Part shown: positions 1 to 9,014 of the stretch, one piece after another | Layout of the letters: each line of letters opens with the position of its first letter | Numbering within the stretch: the stretch's first letter is position 1 | Assembly (NCBI GenBank): GCA_964500445.1 | Contig: CAZCOG010000008.1 | Coordinates: 1 to 64,000, forward strand | Length of the DNA: 64,000 nucleotides | Direction of reading: 5' to 3' | Origin: Persicitalea sp964500445 | GTDB lineage: Bacteria; Bacteroidota; Bacteroidia; Cytophagales; Spirosomataceae | Made by a program: the position numbers and the translations under genes | The notes under the pieces: model-generated | What the model was told of the DNA's origin: nothing | What the model saw: the letters and a program-made list of their open reading frames with translations, nothing else | The model's database searches: none

Positions 1-2835
1 ACGGTGAAGGGGCGCCGCAATGGCAAGCAGTTCGACAAGGTCAATACTTTTGAGCGTAAAGCATACCAGTGGCTCGACGAGGCCGAAGACTGGGCACCGC
101 TGGAAGTAGATAATGCCGCTGAGCGCATCATCGGCCTGAGTTACGACAACTTTAAGCGCACGATCATCATTCCGCAAGGTAAGTTCCAGGATTTTCTGGA
201 CCTGCCGCAGGCGCAGCGCACCCGGATGATGAACGAGATTTTTCAGCTCAACCGCTACGACCTGGCGGACAAGGTCAAAATCCTGAAAAACCGCAACGAC
301 AACCAACTCGAAAACTTGGCCGGGAAGCTGACCCAACTTGGTCAAACTACCCCTGAGTCGCTGGCTCAATCGCGCCACGACCTGAAAAATGCTCAACTTC
401 TCATCAGGAAAAACGAGGGCGAAGTGAAAGAGTTGACCGAAAATGATAAACAACTCGATACGTTGCGCCAGCTTTTTGAAGAAAAACGCATCGCTGAACA
501 GAAGATAGAAGTACTTGCCACGCAGGAGCAGGATTATAACGCCCGTGCCACGCGGCTTGATCGATCTCAATCGTGCCGCAATACTTTCAAGCTGGTACTT
601 AATCAGAAAAACATCCAGGAAACGGCCCTGGCGCGGGACCGAAGTACCTTGCAGCAAAAGGAAAAATCGGCGGCGGAGGTGCAGCAGCAGATTGCGGACG
701 AGCGAAAAAAGCTGGACGAAATCTTGCCACATTACGAAAAGCGCGACGCTCTGAAAAAGGAAGCCGAAGAACTGGCCTTGGTGCTGACTTTGGCGCAAAA
801 CAGGGAAGAACTGGCTAAGTTGCAGGAAGATCAAAAGCGAGGCAGAATTGCTTTGGTGCAGAAAAAAGACGTTGTCGGTCAACTCACGGAGCAAAAAAGT
901 ACCTTGGAAAAATCGCTGGATCAGGCAAAAGCCGGGCGCGTGGATTTGGAGATCTTGACGAAAGTTGCCGAATGGTACTCGACCAAGAATGCATTGCTGG
1001 CGACCAAAGAAGCCCTGAAAAAAGACGCTAACGCGGTAGCCAACGACGAGGAAAAACTCGAAAAAAGTAAGGTAGATTTGTTACTCGCCGCGCCCTTCGA
1101 CCAACTCTTTGGCTCTGAAGATGCTGCCATGCCACCCACCCAGATTCGGGAGCGACTCGATCAGGAAAAGCAGACGCTCGTCGGCCAGAATGCCGAGCTT
1201 GACAAGCAAATCCTGCATCTTAAAACCCAACGCGAACTCCGGCAGTATGCCAGTGATCTGCAGCCGGGCGCTCCCTGTCCGCTCTGCGGCTCGGTGCATC
1301 ATCCCAAAGTGATGGGTGGTGCCAATGTGATCGACAATGAATTGAAGGCGTTTGAGCAAAGGCAGATAAAGTTACGCGAAACGGAAGCTGCCTACGACCA
1401 GCTCAAAAACCAGCTTAGCGGGCTGGAAAAAGATTTTGAGTTCTACGCAAAGCAGAAAAAGACAATTCGGGAAAAATGGGACGAAAATAAGGCGGCATTA
1501 GCGCAGCACGAAGCAACTTTTGAGTGGCCTGGTTTTGCCAAAGATGATGAAAAAGCGGTGAAAGAAGCTTTTCAGGCAGACCGGCAGCAGCAGGCAGAGA
1601 TTCAAAAACTGGAAGGAGATTATAGGAAAAAAGAGCGCGAACTGACCGAAGCGCGGGAAGTGCTGGATGATAAAATCAGGCCCGCTTTGGAAAAAATTGA
1701 GCAAGAACTCGCCGCCAAACTCGCCAAGATTGAAACGCAGCAAGACCAAATCACGAGCCTTGATGTGGCGGAATTTGCCAGCCAAACGGCCGAGCAAATC
1801 AAGTACCGAATCCACGCCCAAAATACGACGTATCAAAAACTTACCGACGAATATGATCACCTGACGAAGGGCATTCAGACGCTGACGGATCGGCGAAATG
1901 TACTTTCGGGAGAGATTACCTCGCTCAAAAACAATACCCAACAGCAAGCCGAGGCTTTGCGTACGCTGAACGAAAATCTGGCAAAAGACATCGCTGCCTC
2001 TGACTTCGCCGACGAAAGCGAGATCGTGGCGATGCTGCAATCGGAACTGGACATTGCCACCGAGCAAAAGCAAATCGAAGCGTACCGCCTGACACTTAAC
2101 ACCGCCCGCGCGACTTTGAAATCGCTGGAAGAAAAAACGGCCGGCCTGCGCTACAACGCCGAAATCCACCGAAAACTACGCGCCGACCTGGAAGAAAAAA
2201 CTACCCGGCTCAACGAACTTCGCAAGGAAGAAGGTGGCCTGGCAAATCAGGTTAAAAAGCAGGAGCAGGATTTGGCACAGCAGGGTGATTTGCGCAAAGA
2301 AAAAGAAAAACTCGACAACCGCGCCGGTGATATTGATACGCTCACCAAGTTGTTTAAAGCCAGTGGTTTTGTGAGCTACGTGTCGGCCATGCACTTGCAG
2401 AATTTGTGCAACCAGGCCAACGCCCGCTTTCACAAAATGACCCGCCACCAACTGCAACTCGAACTCTACGAACCCCGGCCAGCGGAATACGACTTTCAGG
2501 TCCGCGACCTCCTCAACGAAGGCCGCACCCGCGCCGTCAAGACGCTCTCTGGGGGGCAAAAATTCCAGGTAGCACTGTCGTTGGCCCTTGCTCTGGCCGA
2601 TCAGATTCATAACCAATCGCACGCACTGCACAACTTCTTTTTCCTGGACGAAGGATTCGGCTCCCTGGACAAGGATTCACTGGGCGAAGTGTTCGAAACG
2701 CTGCAATCACTACGCCGGGAAAACCGCATTGTGGGCGTGATCTCGCACGTTGAAGAATTGCAGCAGGAAATCCAAAATCACTTGAAAATAGAAATGACGG
2801 AGCAGGGAAGCGTGGTACTGCCGCATTGGGGATGA
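1..2835 (+). CDS. sbcC: Exonuclease subunit SbcC, 5' truncated
   Basis: This is the large SMC/Rad50-like ATPase subunit of the SbcCD nuclease, which opens DNA hairpins and processes double-strand ends. The reading frame is already open at base 1, so the N-terminal Walker A part lies outside the window; about 943 residues are visible. The start shows the conserved IIIPQGKFQDFL block. Two long, charged coiled-coil arms flank a zinc hook CPLCG (the two Cys codons at 1276 and 1285). Near the C-terminus come the ABC signature LSGGQKFQVALSLALA and a Walker B segment FFFLDEGFGSLD. The SbcD partner would be expected just upstream of the window. Nothing looks broken. The family assignment is firm from hook and signature together; the missing 5' end is a window-edge effect. 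Confidence 0.95.
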   Translation, partial: TVKGRRNGKQFDKVNTFERKAYQWLDEAEDWAPLEVDNAAERIIGLSYDNFKRTIIIPQGKFQDFLDLPQAQRTRMMNEIFQLNRYDLADKVKILKNRNDNQLENLAGKLTQLGQTTPESLAQSRHDLKNAQLLIRKNEGEVKELTENDKQLDTLRQLFEEKRIAEQKIEVLATQEQDYNARATRLDRSQSCRNTFKLVLNQKNIQETALARDRSTLQQKEKSAAEVQQQIADERKKLDEILPHYEKRDALKKEAEELALVLTLAQNREELAKLQEDQKRGRIALVQKKDVVGQLTEQKSTLEKSLDQAKAGRVDLEILTKVAEWYSTKNALLATKEALKKDANAVANDEEKLEKSKVDLLLAAPFDQLFGSEDAAMPPTQIRERLDQEKQTLVGQNAELDKQILHLKTQRELRQYASDLQPGAPCPLCGSVHHPKVMGGANVIDNELKAFEQRQIKLRETEAAYDQLKNQLSGLEKDFEFYAKQKKTIREKWDENKAALAQHEATFEWPGFAKDDEKAVKEAFQADRQQQAEIQKLEGDYRKKERELTEAREVLDDKIRPALEKIEQELAAKLAKIETQQDQITSLDVAEFASQTAEQIKYRIHAQNTTYQKLTDEYDHLTKGIQTLTDRRNVLSGEITSLKNNTQQQAEALRTLNENLAKDIAASDFADESEIVAMLQSELDIATEQKQIEAYRLTLNTARATLKSLEEKTAGLRYNAEIHRKLRADLEEKTTRLNELRKEEGGLANQVKKQEQDLAQQGDLRKEKEKLDNRAGDIDTLTKLFKASGFVSYVSAMHLQNLCNQANARFHKMTRHQLQLELYEPRPAEYDFQVRDLLNEGRTRAVKTLSGGQKFQVALSLALALADQIHNQSHALHNFFFLDEGFGSLDKDSLGEVFETLQSLRRENRIVGVISHVEELQQEIQNHLKIEMTEQGSVVLPHWG

Positions 2836-2973
2836 TGGTAAGGCCGTTGTTGGTAGGTCATAAGGTCAACACTCAAACGGAATTTTACGACTCGCTTTTA
2901 TATTTTCCGCTTTCTTGTTCCGCTGTAAATCCAAAACAACCAGGTCGCTGAGTGGCTAAAAGCCTCCTTGCTC

Positions 2974-4278
2974 CTACGCTAACCACCGATCCAGCCATCC
3001 AAATGCCTCTTGCTGCATAGCTTGATCGAACTTATGCGGCCCATCGTAAAAGCTGGTTTTGTAAGCGTCGGGGGCTTTGGCGATTCTATATACCTCTCGC
3101 AAAATTTCATCGCTTTTCTGCATTTCGGGAAGGGTGAAAAGCTGATCCTGGCGATTGCTGAGTACTAGCGTCGGCAGCGGCGTGCGTAAACCCATGATTT
3201 CCGGGAATTCAAGAAAGTTGGGCAGAAGCGGCGTGTAAATCATCCATGTATGGGTATAAGCCTTATTGAGCAGTAAATCATCCCAGGTCGTCATAAAACC
3301 CACGGGTACCGCGCACTTCACGCGCTGATCCATTCCGCCCAGGTACACTGTCCGCAGGCCGCCGCCCGACAGGCCCATACAACCTAGTCGCTGGGCGTCT
3401 ACGTCGGGTCGCTGGCTCAAGATGGTGAGGGCCATCTGGTCCTCGGCTAGTGTGACGCCCGGCCAGGTAGTTCCGGCGCAGAACAGCGACTTGGACATGA
3501 TGTGCTCATGTTCGCCGGCCCAAGCGTTGTAAGCATCAATTTCCGCAGGGGTGTCCAGTTCTTTATCCTGTACGCCCTTGGTGTCGAAAGTATTACGCGG
3601 AATAGTTTCTCCTACGTCTTCGTAATGTACCCGGCGGCTGCCGAACGTGAACACATCGTGTACCAACACCGCGTAGCCGCGTTTGGCGAGTTCGTTGGCC
3701 CAGGCGCGACCTTCGTAGTAATGTTCCTGATGCTGAGTCATCAGCGGGTTGGGGCTATCGCTGGTGACCGTGATTTTGTCTCGCCCGAAATATTTGTTTC
3801 CTCCGTGGTCGTGCAGGCCCAGCACAGCGGGCAGCGGCTTGTTGATACCCGCAGGTCTCAGAAAAATTGCCTTAGTGGGTCGCCCGTAGGGTAGTTGCCA
3901 CGAAAGTTCCTCGATTTCCAGCCCGTCGTAGACGTACTTTTTCTCAACGACAACTTTCGGTACTGTGCTGATTGGCGGACTAGCCACCAACTCCTGAATT
4001 TTGGCGAGAGCTTCACTGCGCCGAGGGGCCAGTTTTCTTTCTGGATGAGCGCGTAGCGATAGCTTAGGCGGGCTGGGCCGGAGCCCGGCGGCCCAGGGAC
4101 CGTACTGGCCAACAATGCTTTTGGGAGGGTCATGAAGCGGCACGGCGGGTGTTTTTATAGCAAATTTTTTAAAAAAATCCAGTGGTACTGCCTGAGCAGT
4201 AAAAGGTACGGTGGCAACCAAACCAGCGGAGTTTTTTACGAATTGGCGGCGAGTCGTAGCGCCTTTTTTATTCTGCAA
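2974..4278 (-). CDS. Tat-exported alpha/beta hydrolase (acetyl-xylan-esterase/dienelactone-hydrolase-like)
   Basis: Secreted serine hydrolase of the alpha/beta fold, resembling the Bacteroidota Abhydrolase_7/acetyl xylan esterase-like proteins; the substrate is unknown. The nucleophile elbow GLSGGG matches GxSxG, the acid is probably the Asp in LSNRQDQLF, and the His lies in YDGPHKFDQ near the C-terminus. The N-terminus carries a twin-arginine motif (TTRRQFVK) followed by a hydrophobic stretch, so Tat export is likely. No ATG fits. I chose TTG at 4278, which puts the RR pair at residues 10-11 (434 aa). A second option is TTG at 4326, overlapping the upstream stop as TTGA and adding 16 residues. 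It lies directly behind the barrel gene and is probably co-transcribed with it. The fold is confident, the exact function is not. Confidence 0.8.
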   Translation of the reverse strand: MQNKKGATTRRQFVKNSAGLVATVPFTAQAVPLDFFKKFAIKTPAVPLHDPPKSIVGQYGPWAAGLRPSPPKLSLRAHPERKLAPRRSEALAKIQELVASPPISTVPKVVVEKKYVYDGLEIEELSWQLPYGRPTKAIFLRPAGINKPLPAVLGLHDHGGNKYFGRDKITVTSDSPNPLMTQHQEHYYEGRAWANELAKRGYAVLVHDVFTFGSRRVHYEDVGETIPRNTFDTKGVQDKELDTPAEIDAYNAWAGEHEHIMSKSLFCAGTTWPGVTLAEDQMALTILSQRPDVDAQRLGCMGLSGGGLRTVYLGGMDQRVKCAVPVGFMTTWDDLLLNKAYTHTWMIYTPLLPNFLEFPEIMGLRTPLPTLVLSNRQDQLFTLPEMQKSDEILREVYRIAKAPDAYKTSFYDGPHKFDQAMQQEAFGWLDRWLA

Positions 4279-4322
4279 GCGGACGGAGGATTTAGATAAA
4301 AAATCAAAACGAAAACATACGC

Positions 4323-5603
4323 TCAATGCCACGAATAATGCAGCCCCAACTGTGGCAGCGAAATGACGGCATTCTCTGATATCGGATAGGTAGGTCGCAG
4401 CATATACAGGCCCACATCGGCTTTGAGTTGGCGCGTCAGGCGGAAGCTGACGCCCGGCATAAGGGCTACAAACTGCCAACCCCGGCGGTAGGTCTGTCCG
4501 CTTTCCTGCCCCATGAGGTAAGAAGCTTCCACGAAGGGCGAAAAAGCTGTGGTACTGATGTGGTAGCGTACCATAGGCCCGACGGCCCAGCCCGTAAGTG
4601 GGGACTCAATAGGAGTGATGGTAGAATACGCGCCAAAACCTACCGCCCCTATCAAAAAGCGGTCGGCAAGGAAGATACCACCCCGGGTTGCTACGTTGGC
4701 AAAAGTGCCGCCTGTCTGGTAAGGAATAGCCACGCCCGAAAAACCCGCTATAATAGAACCCGCCTGAAAATCAGGCCGATTTCCCGTCCGCTTACCCACT
4801 ACGGGCATGTTGTAAGGGCTCATATAGTTGCCCGCACGTTTCCATTTCAAACTCTGCTTGTATCCTACCTGAAGAGCCAGATAGCTGCCCTTACTGACGA
4901 CATCGGCCTGGTAGTTGACACCGTTGAGTTCGAGTTCTTTGGTGGAAATGCGGAAAAGGTCGCGAAAGCCCTGGCTATATATGACATTGACGGTTAACGA
5001 TTTGTACTGGCTAAGTTTGTAATCCAGCCCGGTGCGTAGGGAAAGTGCCAGACCGTTGTTGTGAGTGTGGGCACTTTCAAGTTCGTACTGATACACATCG
5101 CCGGGCCATTGGCCGTCCACTTTGGGATCGTCCTGCTCACGGACGTAGCCATCGTAGCGATTGACGATGTAGTTTACATCGGCTCCGGCGGTCAGGATCA
5201 GACGTCGCCAGAGAAGTTTGGAATTGTAAGTGACGCCAACATTGAGGTTAGCCGGTGAGAACTGTGTGTAGCCATCATTGCGGCCCCATCCGTTGACCGC
5301 CCGCGTGATTGAATCACGCGCGATAAACTTAGTGCGCGTACCAACTTTCAGGTTAGCCGTGCGAACACCCATGCGCAACGAAAAATTCGGTGTCAAGCTA
5401 CGCTCAAGTGTAAGGTCATAGGAGGCGCCGAAGCGGTCGGGAGCTTCAAACTTGCCGCTCGGCAGCGGCTTATCGGAATACAGCGTATTGTAGGAAAGCG
5501 ATGGTCCGAGCGAGACGCTTAGCCGCCACGGACTTTGTGCCGAGGCCCGTTCGGCAGCGTTAAGGACTAACAATACTGATAAAACTAGTAGAGTCTTTTT
5601 CAT
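4323..5603 (-). CDS. Outer-membrane beta-barrel protein of unknown function
   Basis: A 426-residue protein with a clear signal peptide (MKKTLLVLSVLLVLNAAERASAQ). The rest is rich in alternating polar/aromatic strands, for example LILTAGADVNYIV, SLTVNVIYSQGF and FSPFVEASYLMGQ, typical of an outer-membrane barrel. The final residues LGLHYSWH, with aromatic alternation, resemble a barrel end. There is no domain I can name; it could be a small-molecule porin or a structural OMP. I used the ATG at 5603, two codons inside a possible GTG start at 5609, because it begins a canonical signal peptide. The Tat-exported hydrolase gene follows at once on the same strand, suggesting joint expression. Confidence 0.7.
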   Translation of the reverse strand: MKKTLLVLSVLLVLNAAERASAQSPWRLSVSLGPSLSYNTLYSDKPLPSGKFEAPDRFGASYDLTLERSLTPNFSLRMGVRTANLKVGTRTKFIARDSITRAVNGWGRNDGYTQFSPANLNVGVTYNSKLLWRRLILTAGADVNYIVNRYDGYVREQDDPKVDGQWPGDVYQYELESAHTHNNGLALSLRTGLDYKLSQYKSLTVNVIYSQGFRDLFRISTKELELNGVNYQADVVSKGSYLALQVGYKQSLKWKRAGNYMSPYNMPVVGKRTGNRPDFQAGSIIAGFSGVAIPYQTGGTFANVATRGGIFLADRFLIGAVGFGAYSTITPIESPLTGWAVGPMVRYHISTTAFSPFVEASYLMGQESGQTYRRGWQFVALMPGVSFRLTRQLKADVGLYMLRPTYPISENAVISLPQLGLHYSWH

Positions 5604-5780
5604 ACACACTTCCGTAACGTTCTGAATTTTACCCCTAAAATAGAAACTAGCCGGATAAATTGCTATAATGGATTACAAAAACTTAGCAGGGAAATTTTGT
5701 GATTCGAAGGGGAATACGCAATTTCTTGCCCGATTATGGCACTTCGTCATTTTAGTTTTAACTCTTTTCGTATGGGGACT

Positions 5781-6212
5781 ATGAAAAAAACATGCCTGAT
5801 CTGGCTGTTGGTGTTGGCTGCGATGCCTGCTTTTGCGCAACAAATCAACCCGCCAAATAATCCTGCTGAATGCACGGAAGCCTTTTTCAAGGTTCTTCTG
5901 GAAGGAAACGGCCAAGCCATGGCACCTCTGCTGACGACCGATTTTGCTATCGTGAGTTTCGACGGGTCGCTGGTAGATGGTAATTCGCTGGCCGAAGCAA
6001 TGAATGGTGGCTATATCAAAATAGAAGCCGGGATGATTTCTGCCATCAGCACCCGAACCTATGGCGATGCGGGTATCGTGACGGGTACCTGGCGGGCCAG
6101 AGGAACGGTGCAGGGCAGCCGCTTCGAGAACACGCTGGCGTTTACCAGCGTGTGTGTCCGACAGGGAGGAGCCTGGAAATTGGCATCGGTGCAGATGACG
6201 CCGACGATGTAG
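5781..6212 (+). CDS. Secreted NTF2/SnoaL-like (DUF4440-type) protein
   Basis: A 143-residue exported protein. MKKTCLIWLLVLAAMPAFAQ is a clean signal peptide. The mature part has the size and pattern of the NTF2-like/DUF4440 fold: an N-terminal helix (AECTEAFFKVLLEGNGQAM) followed by strands ending in FTSVCVRQGGAWKLASVQMTP, the characteristic last strands of SnoaL-like proteins. These domains bind small hydrophobic ligands or act as steroid-isomerase-like enzymes; the ligand here is unknown. The start at 5781 is favoured over an in-frame ATG at 5736 because a GGGGA ribosome site sits just upstream (5774-5778) and the signal peptide begins there. It stands alone, converging on purB with only a few bases between the stops. 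Confidence 0.72.
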   Translation: MKKTCLIWLLVLAAMPAFAQQINPPNNPAECTEAFFKVLLEGNGQAMAPLLTTDFAIVSFDGSLVDGNSLAEAMNGGYIKIEAGMISAISTRTYGDAGIVTGTWRARGTVQGSRFENTLAFTSVCVRQGGAWKLASVQMTPTM

Positions 6213-6219
6213 GGAGCTT

Positions 6220-7566
6220 TTATTCTACCACGCCCAAGTAGTTGAAAGGCGTAATAAGGCGAAGTTCGTCGCGCACGGCTTCCGACACGTCGAGGGTCTC
6301 AACGAAGCGGGCCAGCGTGTCGTGCGTGACCTGCTGATTGGTGCGGGTGAGTTCTTTGAGGGCTTCGTAGGGTTTTGGATAGCCCTCGCGGCGCAGGATT
6401 GTCTGGATTGCCTCCGACACAACTACCCAGTTTTCTTCCAGTTCGGCGCGGATGACCTGCTCGTTGATCTCCAGTTTACCCAGCCCTTTTAGCAACGAGT
6501 GCAATGCGATGACCTGATGAGCAATAGGGACGCCTACATTACGCAGTACCGTCGAATCGGTTAGGTCTCTTTGTAAACGCGAAATGGGTAGTTTGGAAGA
6601 AAAGTGTTCAAATAGCGCATTGGCGATGCCGAGGTTACCTTCTGAATTCTCAAAGTCGATAGGATTTACCTTATGGGGCATGGCCGATGAGCCAATTTCG
6701 CCCGCTTTTATTTTTTGCTTGAAAAAGTGCATCGAAATGTACGTCCATACGTCACGGTTCAAGTCGAGCAGAATGTTGTTCAGGCGTTTCAAAGCATCGA
6801 AGGTGGCAGCCAGGTTGTCGTAATGCTCAATCTGTGTAGTATGGCGGCTACGTTTCAGACCCAGGCCCTCCACAAAATGATGCGCAAACTGCATCCAGTC
6901 TGTGGCGGGATAAGCTACGTGGTGAGCATTGAAATTGCCCGTCGCTCCACCAAACTTAGCCGAGTAAGGAACCTGATCCAATAGTTCGAACTGCCGCTCC
7001 AGCCTTTCCACGAATACCAAAAACTCTTTTCCGACCCGAGTCGGTGAGGCAGGCTGACCATGCGTATAAGCCAGCATGGGTACATTGCGCCACTCGATAC
7101 TCATGCGCTTCAGCACAAAAAGTACCTGCCGGAATAGCGGCTTCACCTGCCGTTCCAGTGCATCTTTGAGTGAGAGTGGAATGGCGGTGTTGTTAATATC
7201 CTGCGAAGTCAAGCCGAAGTGTATGAATTCCAGGTACTTATTTAAGCCAATGCCCTCGAATTTTTCTTTGAGAAAGTACTCCACCGCTTTCACATCATGG
7301 TTGGTAGTTTTCTCAATCTCTTTTATTTGCAGTGCGTCGGTTTCGTTAAAATCCTTGTAGATATCGCGCAATTTTGGATAAAACTCCTCTCCTATCTCGC
7401 TCAATTGGGGTAGCGGCAGTTCGCAGAGCGCAATGAAGTATTCGACCTCTACCATGACCCGGTAATAGATGAGGGCATACTCGGAAAAATAGGAAGAAAG
7501 CTCGGTAACTTGCTTATGGTAGCGGCCATCTACGGGTGAAATGGCCGTCAGTTGATTCAGATTCAT
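6220..7566 (-). CDS. purB: Adenylosuccinate lyase
   Basis: Purine biosynthesis enzyme that eliminates fumarate from SAICAR and from adenylosuccinate; cytoplasmic homotetramer. The protein of 448 residues begins MNLNQLTAISPVDGRY, the usual N-terminus of the long PurB type. It contains the fumarase/aspartase superfamily signature SSAMPHKVNPIDFENSEGN, with the mobile catalytic Ser loop, and the conserved THGQPASPT segment. I chose the ATG at 7566 because alignment-quality sequence starts there; an upstream in-frame ATG at 7608 adds 14 residues that look like untranslated sequence and would start upstream of the putative -7 box. It is monocistronic here, convergent with the NTF2-like gene. Confidence 0.96.
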   Translation of the reverse strand: MNLNQLTAISPVDGRYHKQVTELSSYFSEYALIYYRVMVEVEYFIALCELPLPQLSEIGEEFYPKLRDIYKDFNETDALQIKEIEKTTNHDVKAVEYFLKEKFEGIGLNKYLEFIHFGLTSQDINNTAIPLSLKDALERQVKPLFRQVLFVLKRMSIEWRNVPMLAYTHGQPASPTRVGKEFLVFVERLERQFELLDQVPYSAKFGGATGNFNAHHVAYPATDWMQFAHHFVEGLGLKRSRHTTQIEHYDNLAATFDALKRLNNILLDLNRDVWTYISMHFFKQKIKAGEIGSSAMPHKVNPIDFENSEGNLGIANALFEHFSSKLPISRLQRDLTDSTVLRNVGVPIAHQVIALHSLLKGLGKLEINEQVIRAELEENWVVVSEAIQTILRREGYPKPYEALKELTRTNQQVTHDTLARFVETLDVSEAVRDELRLITPFNYLGVVE

Positions 7567-7594
7567 ATTCAGCGAGGAAAAGTTTTGGAAAGGG

Positions 7595-7602
7595 CAAAGG
7601 TA
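7595..7602 (-). promoter_or_regulatory. Putative -7 box for purB
   Basis: On the minus strand this reads TACCTTTG, an exact match to the Bacteroidota -7 consensus TAnnTTTG, 28 bases before the purB ATG at 7566. No good TTG -33 element is present at 17-23 bases upstream, so the assignment rests on the -7 box and its position only. It supports the shorter purB start. Confidence 0.4.
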
Positions 7603-7758
7603 AGACAATTAGCCCTTCGAGCGGTTAAGATCGGCAAATTGAAACAACGGACTTTACAGATAAATAAGTAAAATCGCGCTAACCCGACGCTTATTAGGAA
7701 TGTTCTGGATTATCGCATATGCGCATTTGTAAAGTTCCTCTATCAACTCCTCCCTAAA

Positions 7759-8478
7759 ATGAACGCATCTCCCTTTCTTGGCGAATTACTCGGCACACTC
7801 GTACTCATACTACTCGGCGATGGCGTCGTAGCTAATGTGGTCCTGAAGCAAACCAAAGGCAATGGCGGCGGCTGGATTGTAATTGCGACGGGCTGGGGAT
7901 TGGCGGTCCTGATGGGTATTTTTACAGCGCAGGCCTTCGGGAGTCCCGAAGCGCACATTAACCCCGCCGTGACGCTGGGAAACGCTGTTATGTCCGGCGA
8001 TTATTCCAACGTGTTGAGTTTCATTACGGCGCAGATGATCGGCGCATTTCTGGGCGCGGTGCTGGTCTGGATACATTATATGCCGCACTGGGCTGCTACC
8101 GAAGACCCGGCCGACAAGCTCGCCTGCTTCGCTACCGGCCCCGCTATCCGGGCTACCGGTCCCAACTTCGTGAGTGAGGTACTTGCCACTCTTTTTCTTA
8201 TTGTCGGGCTATATAGCATTGGTCAGACCGAAGCCATTCCGCCCGGCCTGGGTCCGTATCTGGTGGGGATGCTGGTGTGGAGCATTGGCCTGTCACTGGG
8301 CGGGCCAACGGGCTACGCGGTCAATCCGGCCCGTGACCTGGGGCCGCGTGTGGCCCACGCGCTGCTGCCCATCGCGGGCAAAGGTCCATCGGACTGGGCC
8401 TACGGCTGGATTCCCGTCGTCGGGCCCTTTGTGGGTGCGGCGGTGGCGGCGGTACTTTTAGGGCTCTTCAGTGTATAA
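7759..8478 (+). CDS. MIP-family channel (aquaporin/glycerol facilitator)
   Basis: Inner-membrane channel of the major intrinsic protein family, 239 residues, six predicted membrane helices. Both signature half-helices are present: INPAVTLG with its Asn at residue 68 and VNPARDLGPR with its Asn at residue 189. The Asp after the second NPAR is the usual mark of glycerol-conducting members (GlpF type), so glycerol or another small polyol is more likely than strict water transport; this is family inference. No glycerol kinase or dehydrogenase gene lies beside it, so substrate context is missing. The ATG at 7759 begins the first helix directly and no better start exists. Confidence 0.92.
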   Translation: MNASPFLGELLGTLVLILLGDGVVANVVLKQTKGNGGGWIVIATGWGLAVLMGIFTAQAFGSPEAHINPAVTLGNAVMSGDYSNVLSFITAQMIGAFLGAVLVWIHYMPHWAATEDPADKLACFATGPAIRATGPNFVSEVLATLFLIVGLYSIGQTEAIPPGLGPYLVGMLVWSIGLSLGGPTGYAVNPARDLGPRVAHALLPIAGKGPSDWAYGWIPVVGPFVGAAVAAVLLGLFSV

Positions 8479-8627
8479 AAACACATTTTTAAACTCTGAT
8501 AACCAAGGGGAAATTGGGGTCAGTTTGAGATAATCAACTTACCTTTTCTGCCTTGATTTTATATAATGGTGCCGATCGGTTTGTCCGAAAGGGAAACTCT
8601 CAACGCCAACGTATAAAATCAAGCCGC

Positions 8628-8999
8628 ATGAATTCCTCACCATTTTCTCAGCAAAATAAGGTCCATATCGGAGCCTACATGGCCGTACCTGCCGCCGAAA
8701 TCGTTTTCTGTAAGGGAGATCGTAACTACACACAGGTATATTTTTCCGATCGCCCCAAGTTGACCTTATCCGTAACTTTACGAATACTACACGAACGCCT
8801 GGGCGAAGAAGGCTTCCTGCGAGTCAGCCGCTCGGCTTTGGTCAACAAGGAGGCCATTGCCGAGTATGATGGTCAGCAACTGGTGCTGCTCGATGGTAAG
8901 ACTTTACCCGTTGCACGGCGCCGGCGCCGGCACGTGCGGTTGACTTTGCGTGGTGGACGGGTGCGGATTTTGCGCGGGCTGGCGCGTCAGACGAGATAA
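8628..8999 (+). CDS. LytTR DNA-binding domain protein
   Basis: A 123-residue protein that is almost entirely one LytTR domain. Recognisable parts are AEIVFCKGDRNYTQVYFSD (first strands), LRILHERLGEEGFLRVSRSALVNKEAI (the conserved FxRxHRSxLVN region) and LLDGKTLPVARRRRRHV. There is no receiver domain, so it is a stand-alone transcription factor rather than a complete two-component regulator. A membrane histidine kinase of the LytS type is not nearby. I chose the ATG at 8628; upstream in-frame sequence from 8553 lacks domain character. The very basic C-terminal tail (RGGRVRILRGLARQTR) is unusual and may add non-specific DNA contacts. Confidence 0.82.
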   Translation: MNSSPFSQQNKVHIGAYMAVPAAEIVFCKGDRNYTQVYFSDRPKLTLSVTLRILHERLGEEGFLRVSRSALVNKEAIAEYDGQQLVLLDGKTLPVARRRRRHVRLTLRGGRVRILRGLARQTR

Positions 9000-9014
9000 A
9001 GTTCGTTTCAGCGG

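Noticed and set aside
1498..2169. 223-codon minus-strand frame within sbcC
   Set aside because: Mirror of the coiled-coil codons of sbcC (AAA/GAA give TTT/TTC); low-complexity Phe/Arg composition.
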